Shown: one piece after another, positions 1 through 11,333 of the stretch
Numbering within the stretch: the stretch's first letter is position 1
Layout: each line of letters begins with the position of its first letter
Source: Phytophthora colocasiae
Taxonomy: Eukaryota > Oomycota > Peronosporomycetes > Peronosporales > Peronosporaceae
Length of the DNA: 64,000 nucleotides
NCBI GenBank assembly: GCA_018806915.1
Contig: JAGKQI010000098.1
Span: forward strand, 1,054,001 to 1,118,000
Direction: 5' to 3'
The notes under the pieces: model-generated
What the model saw: the letters and a program-made list of their open reading frames with translations, nothing else
Database searches by the model: none
Told to the model about the DNA's origin: nothing
Position numbers and translations under genes: made by a program

Positions 1-508
1 GTATGGCTCTACATCCCTAAGGTACAAACGGGATTGAGCAGGAAACTGGCGCACATGTGGCACGGATCTTTCAGGATCGAGGAGATGCTGGACGATTTCA
101 GGGTGCGACTCAAAGTTGAGGATACCGGCTATCACGTAAACCCCTGGGTGCATGTGAGCCGCCTGAAACCTAGAGCCCTGTTTCCCAGACGACCCACGGT
201 GGAACCCCAGATCCTAGAAGATGATGACTTTGACGCTGCCTTGTTACCAGAGGATAGTTGGGAGCCTGATACTGAAAACGACGAGTATGAAGTGGAGAAG
301 ATTCTGGATACCCGCTGGAGCAAGCGTACCAGGACGTCTAAACGCCTGCGTGAATATCTGGTTAAGTGGAAAGGTTACGATGAAACTGGAGTGGTTACCA
401 TTATCGAAGTTGAACTGTGGAGCACTACTTTATGAATTCAACCAGAGTGCACGAGCACGAGCTCGTTTTCAGGCAATGCAAGCTGGAGACGATCACCCCA
501 GAGTCTAA
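1..508 (+). pseudogene. Gypsy-A1 pol, 3' end: integrase C-terminus and chromodomain (partial, frameshifted)
   Basis: This is the end of a Ty3/gypsy Pol polyprotein entering from the left edge; frame 1 is open from base 1. It begins with the integrase GPY/F module (KLAHMWHGSFRI, HVSRLKPRALF), then an acidic linker, then a chromodomain (YEVEKILDTRW, EYLVKWKGYDET). Chromodomains in gypsy integrases tether integration to chromatin. Near 386-391 this copy carries one extra base relative to A3. The main frame therefore ends at 435, while the family C-terminus (LSKLNCGALLYEFNQ...GDDHPRV) continues in the next frame to 508. The rest of A1 pol and its 5' LTR lie outside the window. Identification is firm. 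Confidence 0.93.
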
Positions 509-892
509 TGACTCTGAATGCACGCCTGGAAGTCTGATATCTGAAAGATCTCAGACTCGGACTTTCAGAGAATGGTAGTCTGAGTACATGTTTTTCAGAC
601 TCTTATCTCTGAAATTCATGTGTTTGGATATGTGGTCGATCATGTTACTGCTTATATAAAACGACTGTGTGAATATGAATGTGGAATTGATTTTGTGGAG
701 AGTTAAGCGCTGAGGGATACAAGGTTACTAGCAATGAGATGATGAGAAGAAATGTGATTGAATGGAGCGATATTGGGAAGTTAAGGGATTAGGAAGCTAC
801 TCTGAGGCCGGGGTTTACGTCACGAATGCAGACAACTATTTGGCTTCTCGAAATGCAGCCTTCTCGTGGGCACCATGGTGGACATCTGAGCT
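509..892. other. Gypsy-A1 convergent intergenic region between pol and the antisense ORF
   Basis: About 380 bases with no convincing ORF between the pol stop and the stop of the opposite-strand ORF. The two genes converge here, so both transcripts would end in or overlap this stretch. The equivalent segment is 49343-49727 in A3 and 16958-17221 in Gypsy-C. It holds several copies of the Gypsy-A motif CTCTGA/TCAGAG (for example near 537 and 578). Confidence 0.7.
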
Positions 893-3800
893 TCAGTAGT
901 GAAGGGAAATCGGGTTCTCAGAGCGTTCCGTAGGTGTCAACGAGTCCTTCTTGACGTCGGCAGGAATGTACTGGAGCCACTCTTCGTCCACGTTCACCGT
1001 GGCCCATTGCATCCGAGCAGGCTCAATCGCGTCCAAGTCACCCAGTTGCGTCTCCAGACTCAGACACTTGGGACCCCCGAGCTCTGCGACTCTGGGATCT
1101 TGCCAGATCCAAGGGCAGGACTTGTCTGGAACAACCCAGATGCCAGGCTCTGAAAGCAGCGACTCTGGGAAATCTTTGTGCCCCAGGACCTTTCGGATGA
1201 GGGCGTTGTGCTGACGAATCATGGCGGCTCGACGCATGGACCGGTACTTGTGAAGTTCCGCAGACTTGTCGTCAGCCTCAACATCCATGGTCACCCAATG
1301 CGTACGCTCCCAGAAGGCTTGAGCATGCTTCTTCATGCTGCGCACGATGTCTTCCACGTCAGCCAACACCATGGGCCCCAGTTCCTCCCGCTTGTGGAAG
1401 TAAAACTCTGAGAATCGGTTGTCGAACATGACTTTCCAAGGGGCGCGCTTCTTGCGGAGGACTGCACAGTACCGCTCAGAGTCCCAGCGCTTCTTGTGGA
1501 TGGCACATGAGTGTTTGTGCACCTCGTAGTCTGGGAAACCCAATGTCTGGCCAGTGGTGGTCCTAGTGGAGCTCACTCGCTGTACTCTGATGCCATAGTA
1601 CAACCAGGAGGATGCCTCACAGTCTGGTGTTTCCACCACCTGGAGCTCCTTGACCGTCAGAGAGTTATAGGGCTTGGACACCAGACTACGCGCTTTCCCA
1701 GAAGAACTTTTGGGCTTTGATCCACTTCCACTGGTGGACTTCGGGCGAGACTTGGGACTGGTATGGACCTTTACGGATGCGATACTTCTCTTGGACTTCT
1801 TGGTGGGGATGATAGGTCCATCATCAGAGTCTGAGTCGTCATCAGAGTCCCGGGGACGTTTGGAACCAGGACGCGGGTGGTCATCAGACTTCTTGTCCCC
1901 AGATTTCTTGCTCCTAGACTTCTTGTCTTCAGACTTCTTGTCTTCAGACTTGTCGCTCTCGGAATCGCTGTCGTCAGACGCACCGTCATCAGAGCTCTCG
2001 TCGTCGTCTTCGTCTCCAGACTCGATCACACCAGAATCCTTGTAATCCGGATCATCCTTGGGGTTGTCGGCGGTGGACTCGACATCACTTTCTGGATAAT
2101 TTACGTGACCATCCAGATCACCCCAGGCTGCAGGCTCGGTACCAGCTGAGATGTGACGATCCACCACCTCGTCGGCCATCTGGTAGTACACTTCAGGGAC
2201 GTACTTGGCCCAGAGAGTGGAATCCAGGCGACGGGAAAATACCAGACTCACCAACATCTGGACGAGAACCGGACTGCTAAAGAGGCTGTGAGCTTCCTTG
2301 TCAGACGCTAACCACTCCATGGCTTTATCATACTTGATCCCAGATAGCAGGGCTTGGCGGAGGTCGGGTCGAACTTCCTTCCAGACCACGTCACCAGGGA
2401 GCCTCTTGTGGACCTCAGACTTTGCCACCTTAGAATCTTCATTCGCCGGAAGCGCCGACTCTTCAACGGGCTTGTGTCCGGACGGGCGACGCTGCAAATT
2501 CTTGGAGTCCCACTTGAACGGTCGCTTCGGAGATGATTTCAGAGTCTGGGACTTCGGTGGATATAACAGGTACCGTGGGCTCTCGCTCTTGGACTCTGAG
2601 GGTTCAGCACTTGGACGAGTAAGATCCAGAACTCTGGTGGTCTTCGCAGCCTTCTCAGCAGCCCAACGAGCTCGTTCTTCAGAAAGCCGTTTCTTGAAAT
2701 CAGGAACAGGCTTCTTCCGTGCGTCCAAAGCTGTCACACTGATGACAGTCGTCCAGTTATCAGGAACGATAGTATTCTCCTGAAACGACACCAGAAGGTC
2801 ATGGAGCCGATCCCAATTACCGGAGATTTCAGAGTTCTCTTGTAAGAACTCTGAGAATCCCCATGGATCTGTGGGTTTGACTTCAGGACGCGATTTCAGA
2901 ATCGAGACCTGCGCTTGAAGATCAGCGACTTGGGATTTCAGAGCAGCCTTGTACGACTTCAGAGCTTCCACTTGGTCCTGGTAGTGAGCCTTGAGATCCT
3001 GAATCTCCGAAGTCATGCGTTCTTCTACCACACCGGCGTCTTGCTGGGCACACTTAAGCTCGTGTTTCCAGTATTGACAGTGCAGTACCCACTCACGCTT
3101 GATTTCTTCGCATTCAGAGCGCGCTGCTGCAGCATCAATCAAGGCGACACCGTTCTGAGAACCAACACGTTCCCGAAGGCGACGGTGAGCAGCAGTCATA
3201 AGTTTAGGCATCCGGCCGTCCGAAAAACTTTCTCGGCAAGCCGAGTGGGGGAGACGTGAGAAACCAGAGACCCCAGTTCCCGGCGAACATCCACAGACGA
3301 CGTCAAAGCATCCAGAGTGGCACGTCTGGAGTCTGGGCGCACGGAGACACGACTTCGTCAGGATCGAAGCTTGGGATCACCCGCTCCAGCTCCCGGAAGT
3401 CTTCATCAGTGAGTGCCTCGTAACCCACGAGTACACAGGGGCCACCATACGCGTTCGCTATGTGACGCCCTCTTCTGAAATCTTCGGCCCGTGCAGGAGT
3501 ACTCACCAGAAAGGCACGTCCCTCTGGTTTGACGATGGGAGCAATATAATTCTGGGGAACGTCAGAGTCCCCCAACGCCGTGACTTGGTCTCCTGTGGAC
3601 GTCACCAGACCCTGACGAAACAGCCGATCGACCTCTTCTGTGGACAAAAGCCGTGGAGCACCAAAGGCTCGCGGTCTGAAGACACCAGGAGTTCCCTCAG
3701 AGAATTCAGAGTGAGATTCCCCACGTGAAGCCACCGGTGGCGAGAGATCACCAGCACCGGCCGAGTTCATGTCATTACCAGGGAGGTCCTCAATCGGACC

Positions 3801-3995
3801 ATCGACCTGTGAGTCGGTAGGTTTGGATGCATGGGCTGGGGCGCTAGGGCTGCCACCTGGCGATGTGGCTGAACCAACATCTCCACCCTGCGATATACCG
3901 GCAGTTGCCGAAGCAGGACAAGTGCCTGTGGCGTCGCCTGCCACCCCACTCGCTGGGGCGTTTGAGCTCAGGGAAGTGTTCGTTTCCTCAGTCAT
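893..3995 (-). pseudogene. Gypsy-A1 antisense ORF (large conserved protein of unknown function, one frameshift)
   Basis: A roughly 1030-codon ORF on the strand opposite to A1 pol, between pol and the 3' LTR. It is homologous to 46208-49342 in A3 and more distantly to 17222-20036 in Gypsy-C. I place the start at 3995 (MTEETN...); an upstream ATG at 4181 is in frame but less conserved. From the N-terminus: an S/T/P-rich region; a conserved block of about 100 residues; a long predicted coiled coil (KLMTAAHRRLRERVG... to about 2890); a basic/S-rich linker; a helical region; an acidic run; short K-S-E/G-D-K-K repeats (about 1880-1980); and a conserved C-terminal domain (SSWLYYGIRV, TLGFPDYE, FYFHKREE, FWERTHWVTMD). 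A one-base deletion near 3322, relative to A3, splits it into 3995-3303 and 3211-893. The Trp codon that is a stop in A3 is intact here. No signal peptide or membrane segment is seen. Function unknown; it is not gag, pol or a recognisable env. Confidence 0.8.
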
Positions 3996-4236
3996 GAGTG
4001 AAAGGACGGAGTTTTGGAAATGATCGCCTGTTAGGCAAGTCAAATTCAAGTTTCTGAGTCTGAGAGAATCAGATTGTGCGACGGGACACCAGAGACTCTG
4101 AAAACCAGGTAACTGGCAAAGAGTTGCAGCTACGCTACGCTCTGAAAACCGTCTATCAGAATGTTTGATAGGCCTGGCCATGATACACAGCTTGGAGAAA
4201 GTTCCGCACTGATGGATCGTGACCAGGAGGGGCGGT
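3996..4236. promoter_or_regulatory. Gypsy-A1 leader of the antisense ORF and polypurine tract
   Basis: This holds the region upstream of the antisense ORF and, at 4219-4236, the purine-rich tract GACCAGGAGGGGCGGT immediately before the 3' LTR, the expected primer for plus-strand DNA synthesis. The same tract lies at 45967-45985 in A3 (minus strand), and a related one at 20496-20512 in Gypsy-C. The antisense transcript would have to start in this region or in the adjacent LTR. That is inference; no promoter motif was recognised. Confidence 0.65.
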
Positions 4237-5265
4237 TGACATGATGTTAATTCCGATTTTCGAGCGACAGGTGGATATTACGTTACGATGTGATTGGTTA
4301 TACTATGGGTTATAAGCGAAAGGGACTTTGGGACGCGGACGCACCCGTGCGACATCTGTGGAAGATTGTGGATAAACCTTCGCCTGACTGTAAAGGGGCC
4401 CAAAGGACCAGAAGTGTACTTCAGAGTGTGCACAACTCTGAAGGTCAACTACACTCTGTCTGGTCACCGGACTTTCCCCGACGATGAGTGCCTAAGTTCT
4501 GGCGGAAAGTCTCTCAGAAGAACGTATCTCTGAGAGACCTCATCCCGTTACCGTCCAGCGCGACGATGGATGGTTCAAGGATTCACAATATATACCCGCA
4601 GAGACCAAGTATCGCGCGCCGGACGCCGCGCACCCGCGCAACCCTCAAGATCTTCATGTACGTTGAAGCATTAGTGCTCCGTACTCTGGTTTCGTACTCA
4701 AGACTCTGGTATCTCTAACTCTGAGTGACCAAGACTCTGAAAACCAGGATATCAGACTCTGAAAACCAGGATACCAGACTCTGAAACCACCGAAGATCCA
4801 AGACCATACTGAAACCAAGTGAACCCAAGTTCAAGTCACGCATTCAAGTGATTACTGACCTGCGCATCCCCCGTAATGACGTCTCTACCTGTCAACCCAT
4901 CGAGATCGGCTGCACAGACTGCATACTGAGACCAAGTCAAAGTACCAGATGTATACAAAGACCAAGAGTACCCGAGATATGAAGACTGACTGCATAAAGG
5001 ACGCAAAAGACGACAAGAAGAAGAGAGTTACCAGAGATATATGATAGTTATGAGGAAGATAAACGATAAACAGAGTTCAATTTGCTTGCTACTGCACAAG
5101 TCCGCTTGAGAGGTATTCAAGCCACTGCGTCATCACGTACGTCGTGTGATCTCCACCAAATTCAATCCCCTTAGGTGGAGATCAGGTAACGTAGAGACCT
5201 GAAAGGACCCGCCTATTCCATATCCTAGTTGGGTCGTTTGTTTTGTCTCTAGCGGTAGCCCATTT
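4237..5265 (+). repeat. Gypsy-A1 3' LTR, first part
   Basis: The LTR starts TGACATGATG directly after the polypurine tract and matches the reverse complement of the A3 LTRs (44281-45966, 59932-61609). It is interrupted at 5265 by Gypsy-C and resumes at 22117. The two parts total about 1687 bp, the family length. It contains head-to-tail copies of a roughly 23-bp unit around GACTCTGAAAACCAGGAT (about 4731-4790). A hairpin-capable pair TGATCTCCACC / GGTGGAGATCA lies at about 5149-5187. Confidence 0.95.
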
Positions 5266-6864
5266 TGTGAAGCTGTGGATTCAAATTTTCTATCTGGACA
5301 CCGCCTCCCAGAGCCACCCAATATGTCGAGAGGTGATTGGCTGAGGCATCGAGTACCTGGGACTGAGCTGTGGAATACATTTTCACCTTATTGCTTTAGG
5401 ACTTCCGGAATCCGGACTTCCAGAATCCGGATGCCCGACCATGATCGGATTCCACTATTCAGGAATCAAGTCCACCATGTGGTGCCCAAGTGAATTCCTG
5501 GTGCGTACTTCCGGAATCCAGATCCAGATTTCGGGAATCCGGATGCCATTCCAGTCAGGGCTAAGGGCTCAAGAATCCAGTCGCCCATACACAGACCAAG
5601 TGTATTCCGGATACATGCTTCCAGTGCTGAACTGAGGACTTCCGGATTCCAAGGATCGAATCCAGATGACCAAGGGCGTCCGGACCCTGCCTGATTTGTA
5701 CCCAGTATGGACATTGAGGTTCGGAGTATACTCAAGCCAAGTCAAGACCGACCGACCAAGACGACCGACCAGGATGTGTTCGGCACCAGCCGGAATTCTT
5801 CGGGGTTCCGCGCCAGAGACACGCGCCTCCTGATGAGTGTGCGCTTCCTATAGTGAAAACAAGATGTTAGCAGAATCTTTAGCAGAAGACTTGTATATAA
5901 ATAACAGAGAGTTCAATTTGCCACCAAGGGCGCAAGTGGTCTTCTGGAAGGTTTTCCTGGAAGATACTGCAAAGCACTGCGGACCAGCCTCTTGTCAGAG
6001 GGCTTCGAGTTAGCTGAGCCAGCGTACGGCCGCGTCGACTGCGTACATCGCCGCGGGACTCTCCACCAAAGGTTCGAGACCGTTGGGTAAGTGATCCGGC
6101 GGCGCATCCGGAAGGATCTTCCTATTTCATATTCCAGTTGGAATCCGGATTCCGGATTCACATTTCATATTATAACTGCGTTTTGGGAGGTTGTTAGTAG
6201 TTGGCCCCTTGGAACTGTATTGAATTAACTACTGTGTGATTGGACGTTTGCATCTGGATTCCTAGTCTAGATTGCATTTGGATTTTGGATATTTGGATAT
6301 ACAGGCATCTGGATATCCTGATCTTGGATATTGTCTTCCGGAAACCAAGTGGTTATCCGGAAGTGGTGCGCTTGTTAGGGTCCCGGAACTGAGTCAGTGT
6401 TCCGGAAGTAGACCCCGTCGACTGGCATTGGGAGTGCCCACCGCTCGAGGGCCACAAAGAATAAGAGCGGCTGCGTGTTTTGCATATTAACTCTCTGTAT
6501 TGTATTGGTTAACTGTTGGAAGAGGACTCTGCTAATAGTCTTTTGCCTTCCAGAAAACCAACTGCATTTGGAAGTACTTTTGGTACTTTGGATCTTTGGA
6601 TCTGATCACACCTGAACGTAACTCACCTGGTAATACCCTTCGGATACTCGAAGACAAACGACACCAAGGAGGATAACCACAAGGTCACACGCCAACTCCG
6701 CCTTCCGGATACCCATTTGGATCCCGGAAGGTAGAGACTGACCCCAGTTCTCAAGTGTCATCTGGAAGTTTCCTTCCAGAATCGGACTGGCCACCAGCTA
6801 TACGTTCTGGGCGACCGGGTTTTTCTTTCAGAAAGTCCGGAAAGTGTTCACCCACCTCGTCACA
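5266..6864 (+). repeat. Gypsy-C 5' LTR (1599 bp)
   Basis: Direct repeat of 20513-22116. It begins TGTGAAGC and ends CTCGTCACA. A TATATAAAT box at about 5893 is a plausible promoter TATA. CCGGA or TCCGG occurs about a dozen times between 5400 and 6150, far above the one or two expected by chance. Confidence 0.95.
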
Positions 6865-6866
6865 GC

Positions 6867-6888
6867 TGGTGCGCGTGCCCGGATTCGA
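6867..6888 (+). other. Gypsy-C tRNA primer-binding site
   Basis: Two bases after the 5' LTR the sequence reads TGGTGCGCGTGCCCGG, continuing ATTCGA. This is the complement of a tRNA 3' end: CCA, discriminator, acceptor strand, T stem and the TTCGAAT loop. A matching site lies at 59911-59929 (A3) and 23889-23907 (A2), so the A and C lineages use the same primer tRNA. The implied acceptor 5' strand is GCGCGTG. I could not assign the amino acid. Confidence 0.85.
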
Positions 6889-6949
6889 TACCGAAAGGGT
6901 TTTACCGAGTTATTTTTATATTTTTTTTGATTAGTTTCAGGGGTTCTGA

Positions 6950-9900
6950 GTGCTAACTAACTTTCTGATCGTAGTTGTGATGGTTGGAAGTGAAAGCGCA
7001 CGCAGAGGAGGAGACGCGGATCCTGGAAGCGGAATGGCATCCAGATCGTCGCGTCGGTTGAAGGGGCAGCAGCCTGAAGAGCATGAGGATTTGGATACTA
7101 TCATGAAGAAAGCTCGTCAGGCCAACGCTGCGAAGCGAAGGGCTGCCCAAGAGGCGAAGGAGTCGTCGGATCATCTGGAAGAAGAATCTGAATCCTCCGT
7201 TCAGGAAGCGCACCACGCAAGTCTGGATGGAAGTGATTCGGAAGAGATTTCGGAAGGAGACAACGACCCTGAGCAGGAGGAATCTGGATCCATGTCTGAT
7301 CTGTATGCAGAAGAGTCCGGATCGGAAGGTGATCCGTATGTGGAAGCCGAGAACGAGTCCGGTCTGGAGGAGTTCACGGCTGGTGAGGAGTCTGAGGTCG
7401 TCGGAAGTGATGCTGAAGATTCTGGAAGAGAAGCATCGAGAGATGATGCTGTCGAGATCGAAGACCCTACGGAGGATAGAATTCAGGACTCTCCTCCGGA
7501 AGGTGCGAATCCAGATGTCGAACCTGATGTTCGAGAAGAGTCGCCACGAGTCAAGCAGGAAGCTCGCCCGTTGTCGCCGGTTCAGGAAGAAACTGTGCTT
7601 GAGGATACCAACATGTCTTCGCCAGTGATTCCGGAAATCCGGATGCCAACATTGTATCCTGATGAGCCGCCGTTCTCGGCGCCCCCAGAAGCGCCTCGTC
7701 AAGAAGCTGCCAGGTTTGGTTTTCCGGATTCCAGAATGGAAGAATCTCCGGAAGCACCGCCGGGGACGCCGGAAGTCCAGATGAGCGGAATCCAGATGAA
7801 GGCATATGTGGCTGAACAAGTGAGGCGTTGGGAACGTGACAACTCCGAAAGGAGCTTCGCACCTGATGTCGGATATGATTGGCCGCCACTATACCTGAAT
7901 CCTGAAGGTTTCATTCAGGCTGCCTTGATGACTTCGGAACACCTGAACCGCCGGATGTTGATGCCGGCTCAGACGGACGCCTGGATTTCAGAACTCCAGA
8001 TTCAACGTCGGTCATTTGGAAGGGCACAAGATCTTCAGGGTGCCATGATCCCGCCGGAGGAGTTTTCGCCTCGTGAATGCATCGCAGTCCTGCAGACAAT
8101 GCTTTTCGAAGCGGGATTTGGATTTGTGAATTTGGTGCCTGGATGGTTCCGGACGCGAGTTTTCAAAGTGCATCCGGATCTGGTTCGGCAAGTTGTTGGG
8201 GAAATGTTACAGCTATTGGTCGTGGAGATAATCGAATGGAGACAACTAGTGACGCGAGCTCAGGAGTACGCCCAGATCCTGATGGCAACTGGAAGGGAAC
8301 GACTTTGTCAAGTACATCCGGAAGCCCAATTTCAGGGTGAAGGTGTATTCATGTCGGATTACGAGGTATCTCTGCTGGGACGAGACTTCACTAGACAACT
8401 GAAGGCATCTGGATTCCGGAAGGTTCGGATTCCTCGCGGACCCACCTATCAGGAAATCCGGCCGAAGCGAGTGCAACGTGTGATGCCTCTGCCACCGCCG
8501 TCGTCAATCCCGTCACCGTCGCCCTCATCCCTGCAGTCTGTGCCATCTTCGCTAGCCCGGAATCTGGAAGCGGATCTGGAATCCGGAAGTCACATGTCTT
8601 CGTACCATAGTCTTTCTGATAGGACGAATTCGGCACGTACCTCCAGTATGTTCGAGACTTCCGGAGGATCAAGTGAATCAATGGCGAGTGCGACTTCCGG
8701 AACTCGGACTTCCAGAGAAAGCACCTCGGATTCTTCTGGATTCGGGATGAGCAGAAGTGCAGGAACGCATATGCCCTTCTCCGCCTTCAGGCCGATGGCG
8801 ATGACCGCACGGGGATCTGGAAGTGCTGCGCCGATGGATTCTGGAATCGCTTTCCAGATTTCCCACAGGAACCCGGATGCCGAAGATCAAGACGTCCCGC
8901 AGGGATCAGACTTGAATCGCGAGAAGCCCAGGAAGAAGCGTACAAAGTCATCTTCAAGGAGGCGAGAAATGCTTCAGGAATCCCAGGCTGCAGAAGCATC
9001 TCGATCACGAGGCATTCAGAGGTCTGGGAGTTGGGATCGTGAAGTTCCAGAAACTTCAGCAAGGTCTGAGCGCTCTTCGAAGTCCGCCAGTTCTGGATCC
9101 ACGCAAGTTGCCCTGAACACCATGTTCCAACTTCAGAAGGTCATGGCCAGGATGGAAGATCAGCAAGGGTCTGCGCTGGAGAGGATGTCAGGCGATCTGG
9201 ATGCGAAGCTTGAACGCCTTCTGGATTCCAAGTTTCAAAGACTCTTCCAGAAGAAGGAAGCGATCCCAGATCTGGTCTCTGACGAGGATTCACGCTTGAC
9301 AGTCAAGAATCTGGAGGTTCGGTCATCCGGACACCAATCTCACAAGCGGCACCCGGAAGCAGTTCGAGGTTCCGCCGCCAAGTCGAGCTCCTCCAAGGAC
9401 GCGAAGGTGAAGGAGCTTCAGCAAGAACTCGAAGCCTCGGAGTCTGCGCGGAAGAAGGAAGGAGAAGCAGCGAGGGCTGCCCAGAAGGTTTTGGCCACCC
9501 AAGTTCGCGACCTGAAATCGGTGGTTGCCAAGGCCGCTGTCGCAGCTGAGACAGATGGGCGTAATCATGATTCTCAGGAATCAGGTGCGTCCCATCATCC
9601 GACTCTGTACCCAGTATCCAGTAACGCATCCCGAGGTGCATCCCATCTGAGTTCTCGTAAAACAGATGTTGGGAATCCAGATGAAGCCTTTGCCGCACAG
9701 CTTGAGGCAGCTCTCCAACTGGTCACTCGTGAATCCAAGACCCCTAGGGCTCAAGTGGCCAAGTCCTCGACACCCCAGGCGCTCGTGGTGAAGAGGGAAT
9801 CGACATCCAGAAGGAGAGAGGCGTCTGGAAGCGAGAGCCGGGGTATCCGGAAGCGTTCAGGTGAGGATGGCTCGAAGAAGCGTTCGTCCAAGGAGTCTGG

Positions 9901-10324
9901 ATCGTCGAAGCGGGGTTCAACGTCCAAGCGTGAGAAGGGTGGAATTTCCAGAAAGAAATCCCCTTCAGGATATCCAAGTTCTTCGGATCCAAGTTCTGAA
10001 TCGAGTAGTTCTTCGGATTCCGGAAGTTCGGATAGCAGTTCGTTCGAAGACAAGACTCCTGCGGTGATGACGACCAAGTCCGGAGGGACGATGACATACA
10101 TGTTCAAGCCATTCGTGAATGCAAGCACTTTGGAAGACTTCGATGAGAAGGCGGCGCTTGCCACTCGGATGCGCTGGCTGGAACGCTTCCAGAGTATGTC
10201 CGTTCAGGGTGGCTGGGCCGATAACGTGAAAATCTACGAGATGAAGCTCAAGTTGTCTCCGGCCGTCCGGAACTGGAGAGCGAATCTGATCCGAAGGTCC
10301 GTCGCAACTGGAAAAGATTCCTGA
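6950..10324 (+). pseudogene. Gypsy-C gag, N-terminal and central part
   Basis: A 1124-codon ORF forming the first three quarters of a very long Gag. The likely start is the ATG at 6980 or the MASRSSRRLKG methionine at 7034, which aligns with the basic start of the Gypsy-A gag. In order: an acidic S/E-rich region; a conserved block (AVLQTMLFEAGF, near residue 380) shared with Gypsy-A; an S/P-rich low-complexity region; two predicted coiled coils (about 720-790 and 830-870); a K/R/S-rich stretch; an S/D-rich run; and the N-terminal capsid region (MTYMFKPFVN, MRWLERF). Near 10290-10300 a one-base shift ends this frame, and capsid continues in the next ORF. The break is at a different place in A3, so it looks like decay, not a programmed frameshift. 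Confidence 0.9.
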
Positions 10325-11280
10325 AGGCTTTCAAGGAGCGCTACTGTAAGGCGAGGACTTCGGATGCGGAAAGGTACTATACGATGGTTCAGAAGAAGCA
10401 TGAGACGCCTTTGGATTTCTATTACCGCCTGAACAAGGTGGCTGATAGAGCGGGTATCCGGATCGACGGATCGACCAAGCTCCGTGAGCAGCATCTGAAA
10501 GCCTTCACCAAGAAGCTTCTGGATTCCAGACTCCGGACTACCCTCCAAGGTCAACGCCTTCGGAGTTTGGAAGATGTCGAGTACGTCCTGAAGCAACATG
10601 AAGAACTGAATTTGGAAGACGACTACGACACTCCACCTCCGAAGCGGGATTTCCGGGCGGATAACGTACCTCGTGATAAGTTTCGCCCAAAGCGTTCCGG
10701 ATCCGGAAGAGCATACACTGCTCAGAGTGACGCTGACTCTGAAGATCCTGACCGACACGTCCGTTTTCAGGATGAGGAAGACAAGATGACTCTGGAAGCC
10801 TCGAAAGCATCTGCGTCTACGAAGTCTGGCGATCCAGATTCCGGATTCCCGACCATGGATGATCTCTCAGATACCGTCTTCAAGATTCTTCAAGAGGGAG
10901 GCTGGAGGCCCCGATCCCCTTCAGGACGCCAAGGTGACCAACAATCTTCGGAGCATCAAGACTCCAGACGCCAAGGTTTCCGGAATCCGAATTACAGTGC
11001 AAGGTACTGTGAGAACTGCCGCAATTTCGGACATGTCAAGGAGGATTGTTGGGCAGATATCGAGTGTGAACGCTGTCATCGGAAGGGCCATCCTGTGCGA
11101 TTCTGTCGGATGCGTCAGTGTGATTTCTGCAACAAGTATCACGATGGGCATTGTGAGGAGCTGGAGGCCCTTCGGGATCTCAAGAGTCTCGTTCAACAAG
11201 GAGCTTTGGATATACCGACTGCTATCCGGAAGAAACTTCTGTATGGAGATGCAGATTCTGGGGAACAACCGTTAAACTAG
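10325..11280 (+). CDS. Gypsy-C gag, capsid C-terminus and nucleocapsid
   Basis: This continues capsid after the shift near 10295 (NWKRFLKAFKERYCKAR, TPLDFYYRLN), homologous to A3 55410-56621. It ends with a nucleocapsid of two CCHC zinc knuckles (CENCRNFGHVKEDC, CERCHRKGHPVRFC) and a third variant knuckle (CDFCNKYHDGHC). These bind the genomic RNA during packaging. The ORF ends with LN and a stop at 11280, 54 bases before the ATG of the protease ORF, so pol is not fused to gag in this copy. Confidence 0.92.
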
Positions 11281-11333
11281 GAAGCCCGCTGGATGGGGAT
11301 CCAGAACGCGCCGGGCTCAAGAAACCCCCAGAA

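Noticed and set aside
893..4181. Antisense ORF as an env-like gene
   Set aside because: It has no signal peptide, hydrophobic fusion segment or membrane anchor, and it is on the opposite strand.
4731..4790. CRISPR-like array from the roughly 23-bp repeats
   Set aside because: Repeats are directly tandem with no unique spacers, lie in a retrotransposon LTR, and the genome is eukaryotic.
6953..7819. 288-codon minus-strand ORF opposite Gypsy-C gag
   Set aside because: Shadow of the gag reading frame: no homologue in Gypsy-A, and arginine/leucine/serine composition typical of antisense translation of acidic codons.
10290..10390. Programmed gag frameshift
   Set aside because: The frame breaks in gag lie at different positions in Gypsy-C (about 10295) and A3 (about 57700 and 56630), and no shared slippery site is seen. 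Independent decay is simpler.
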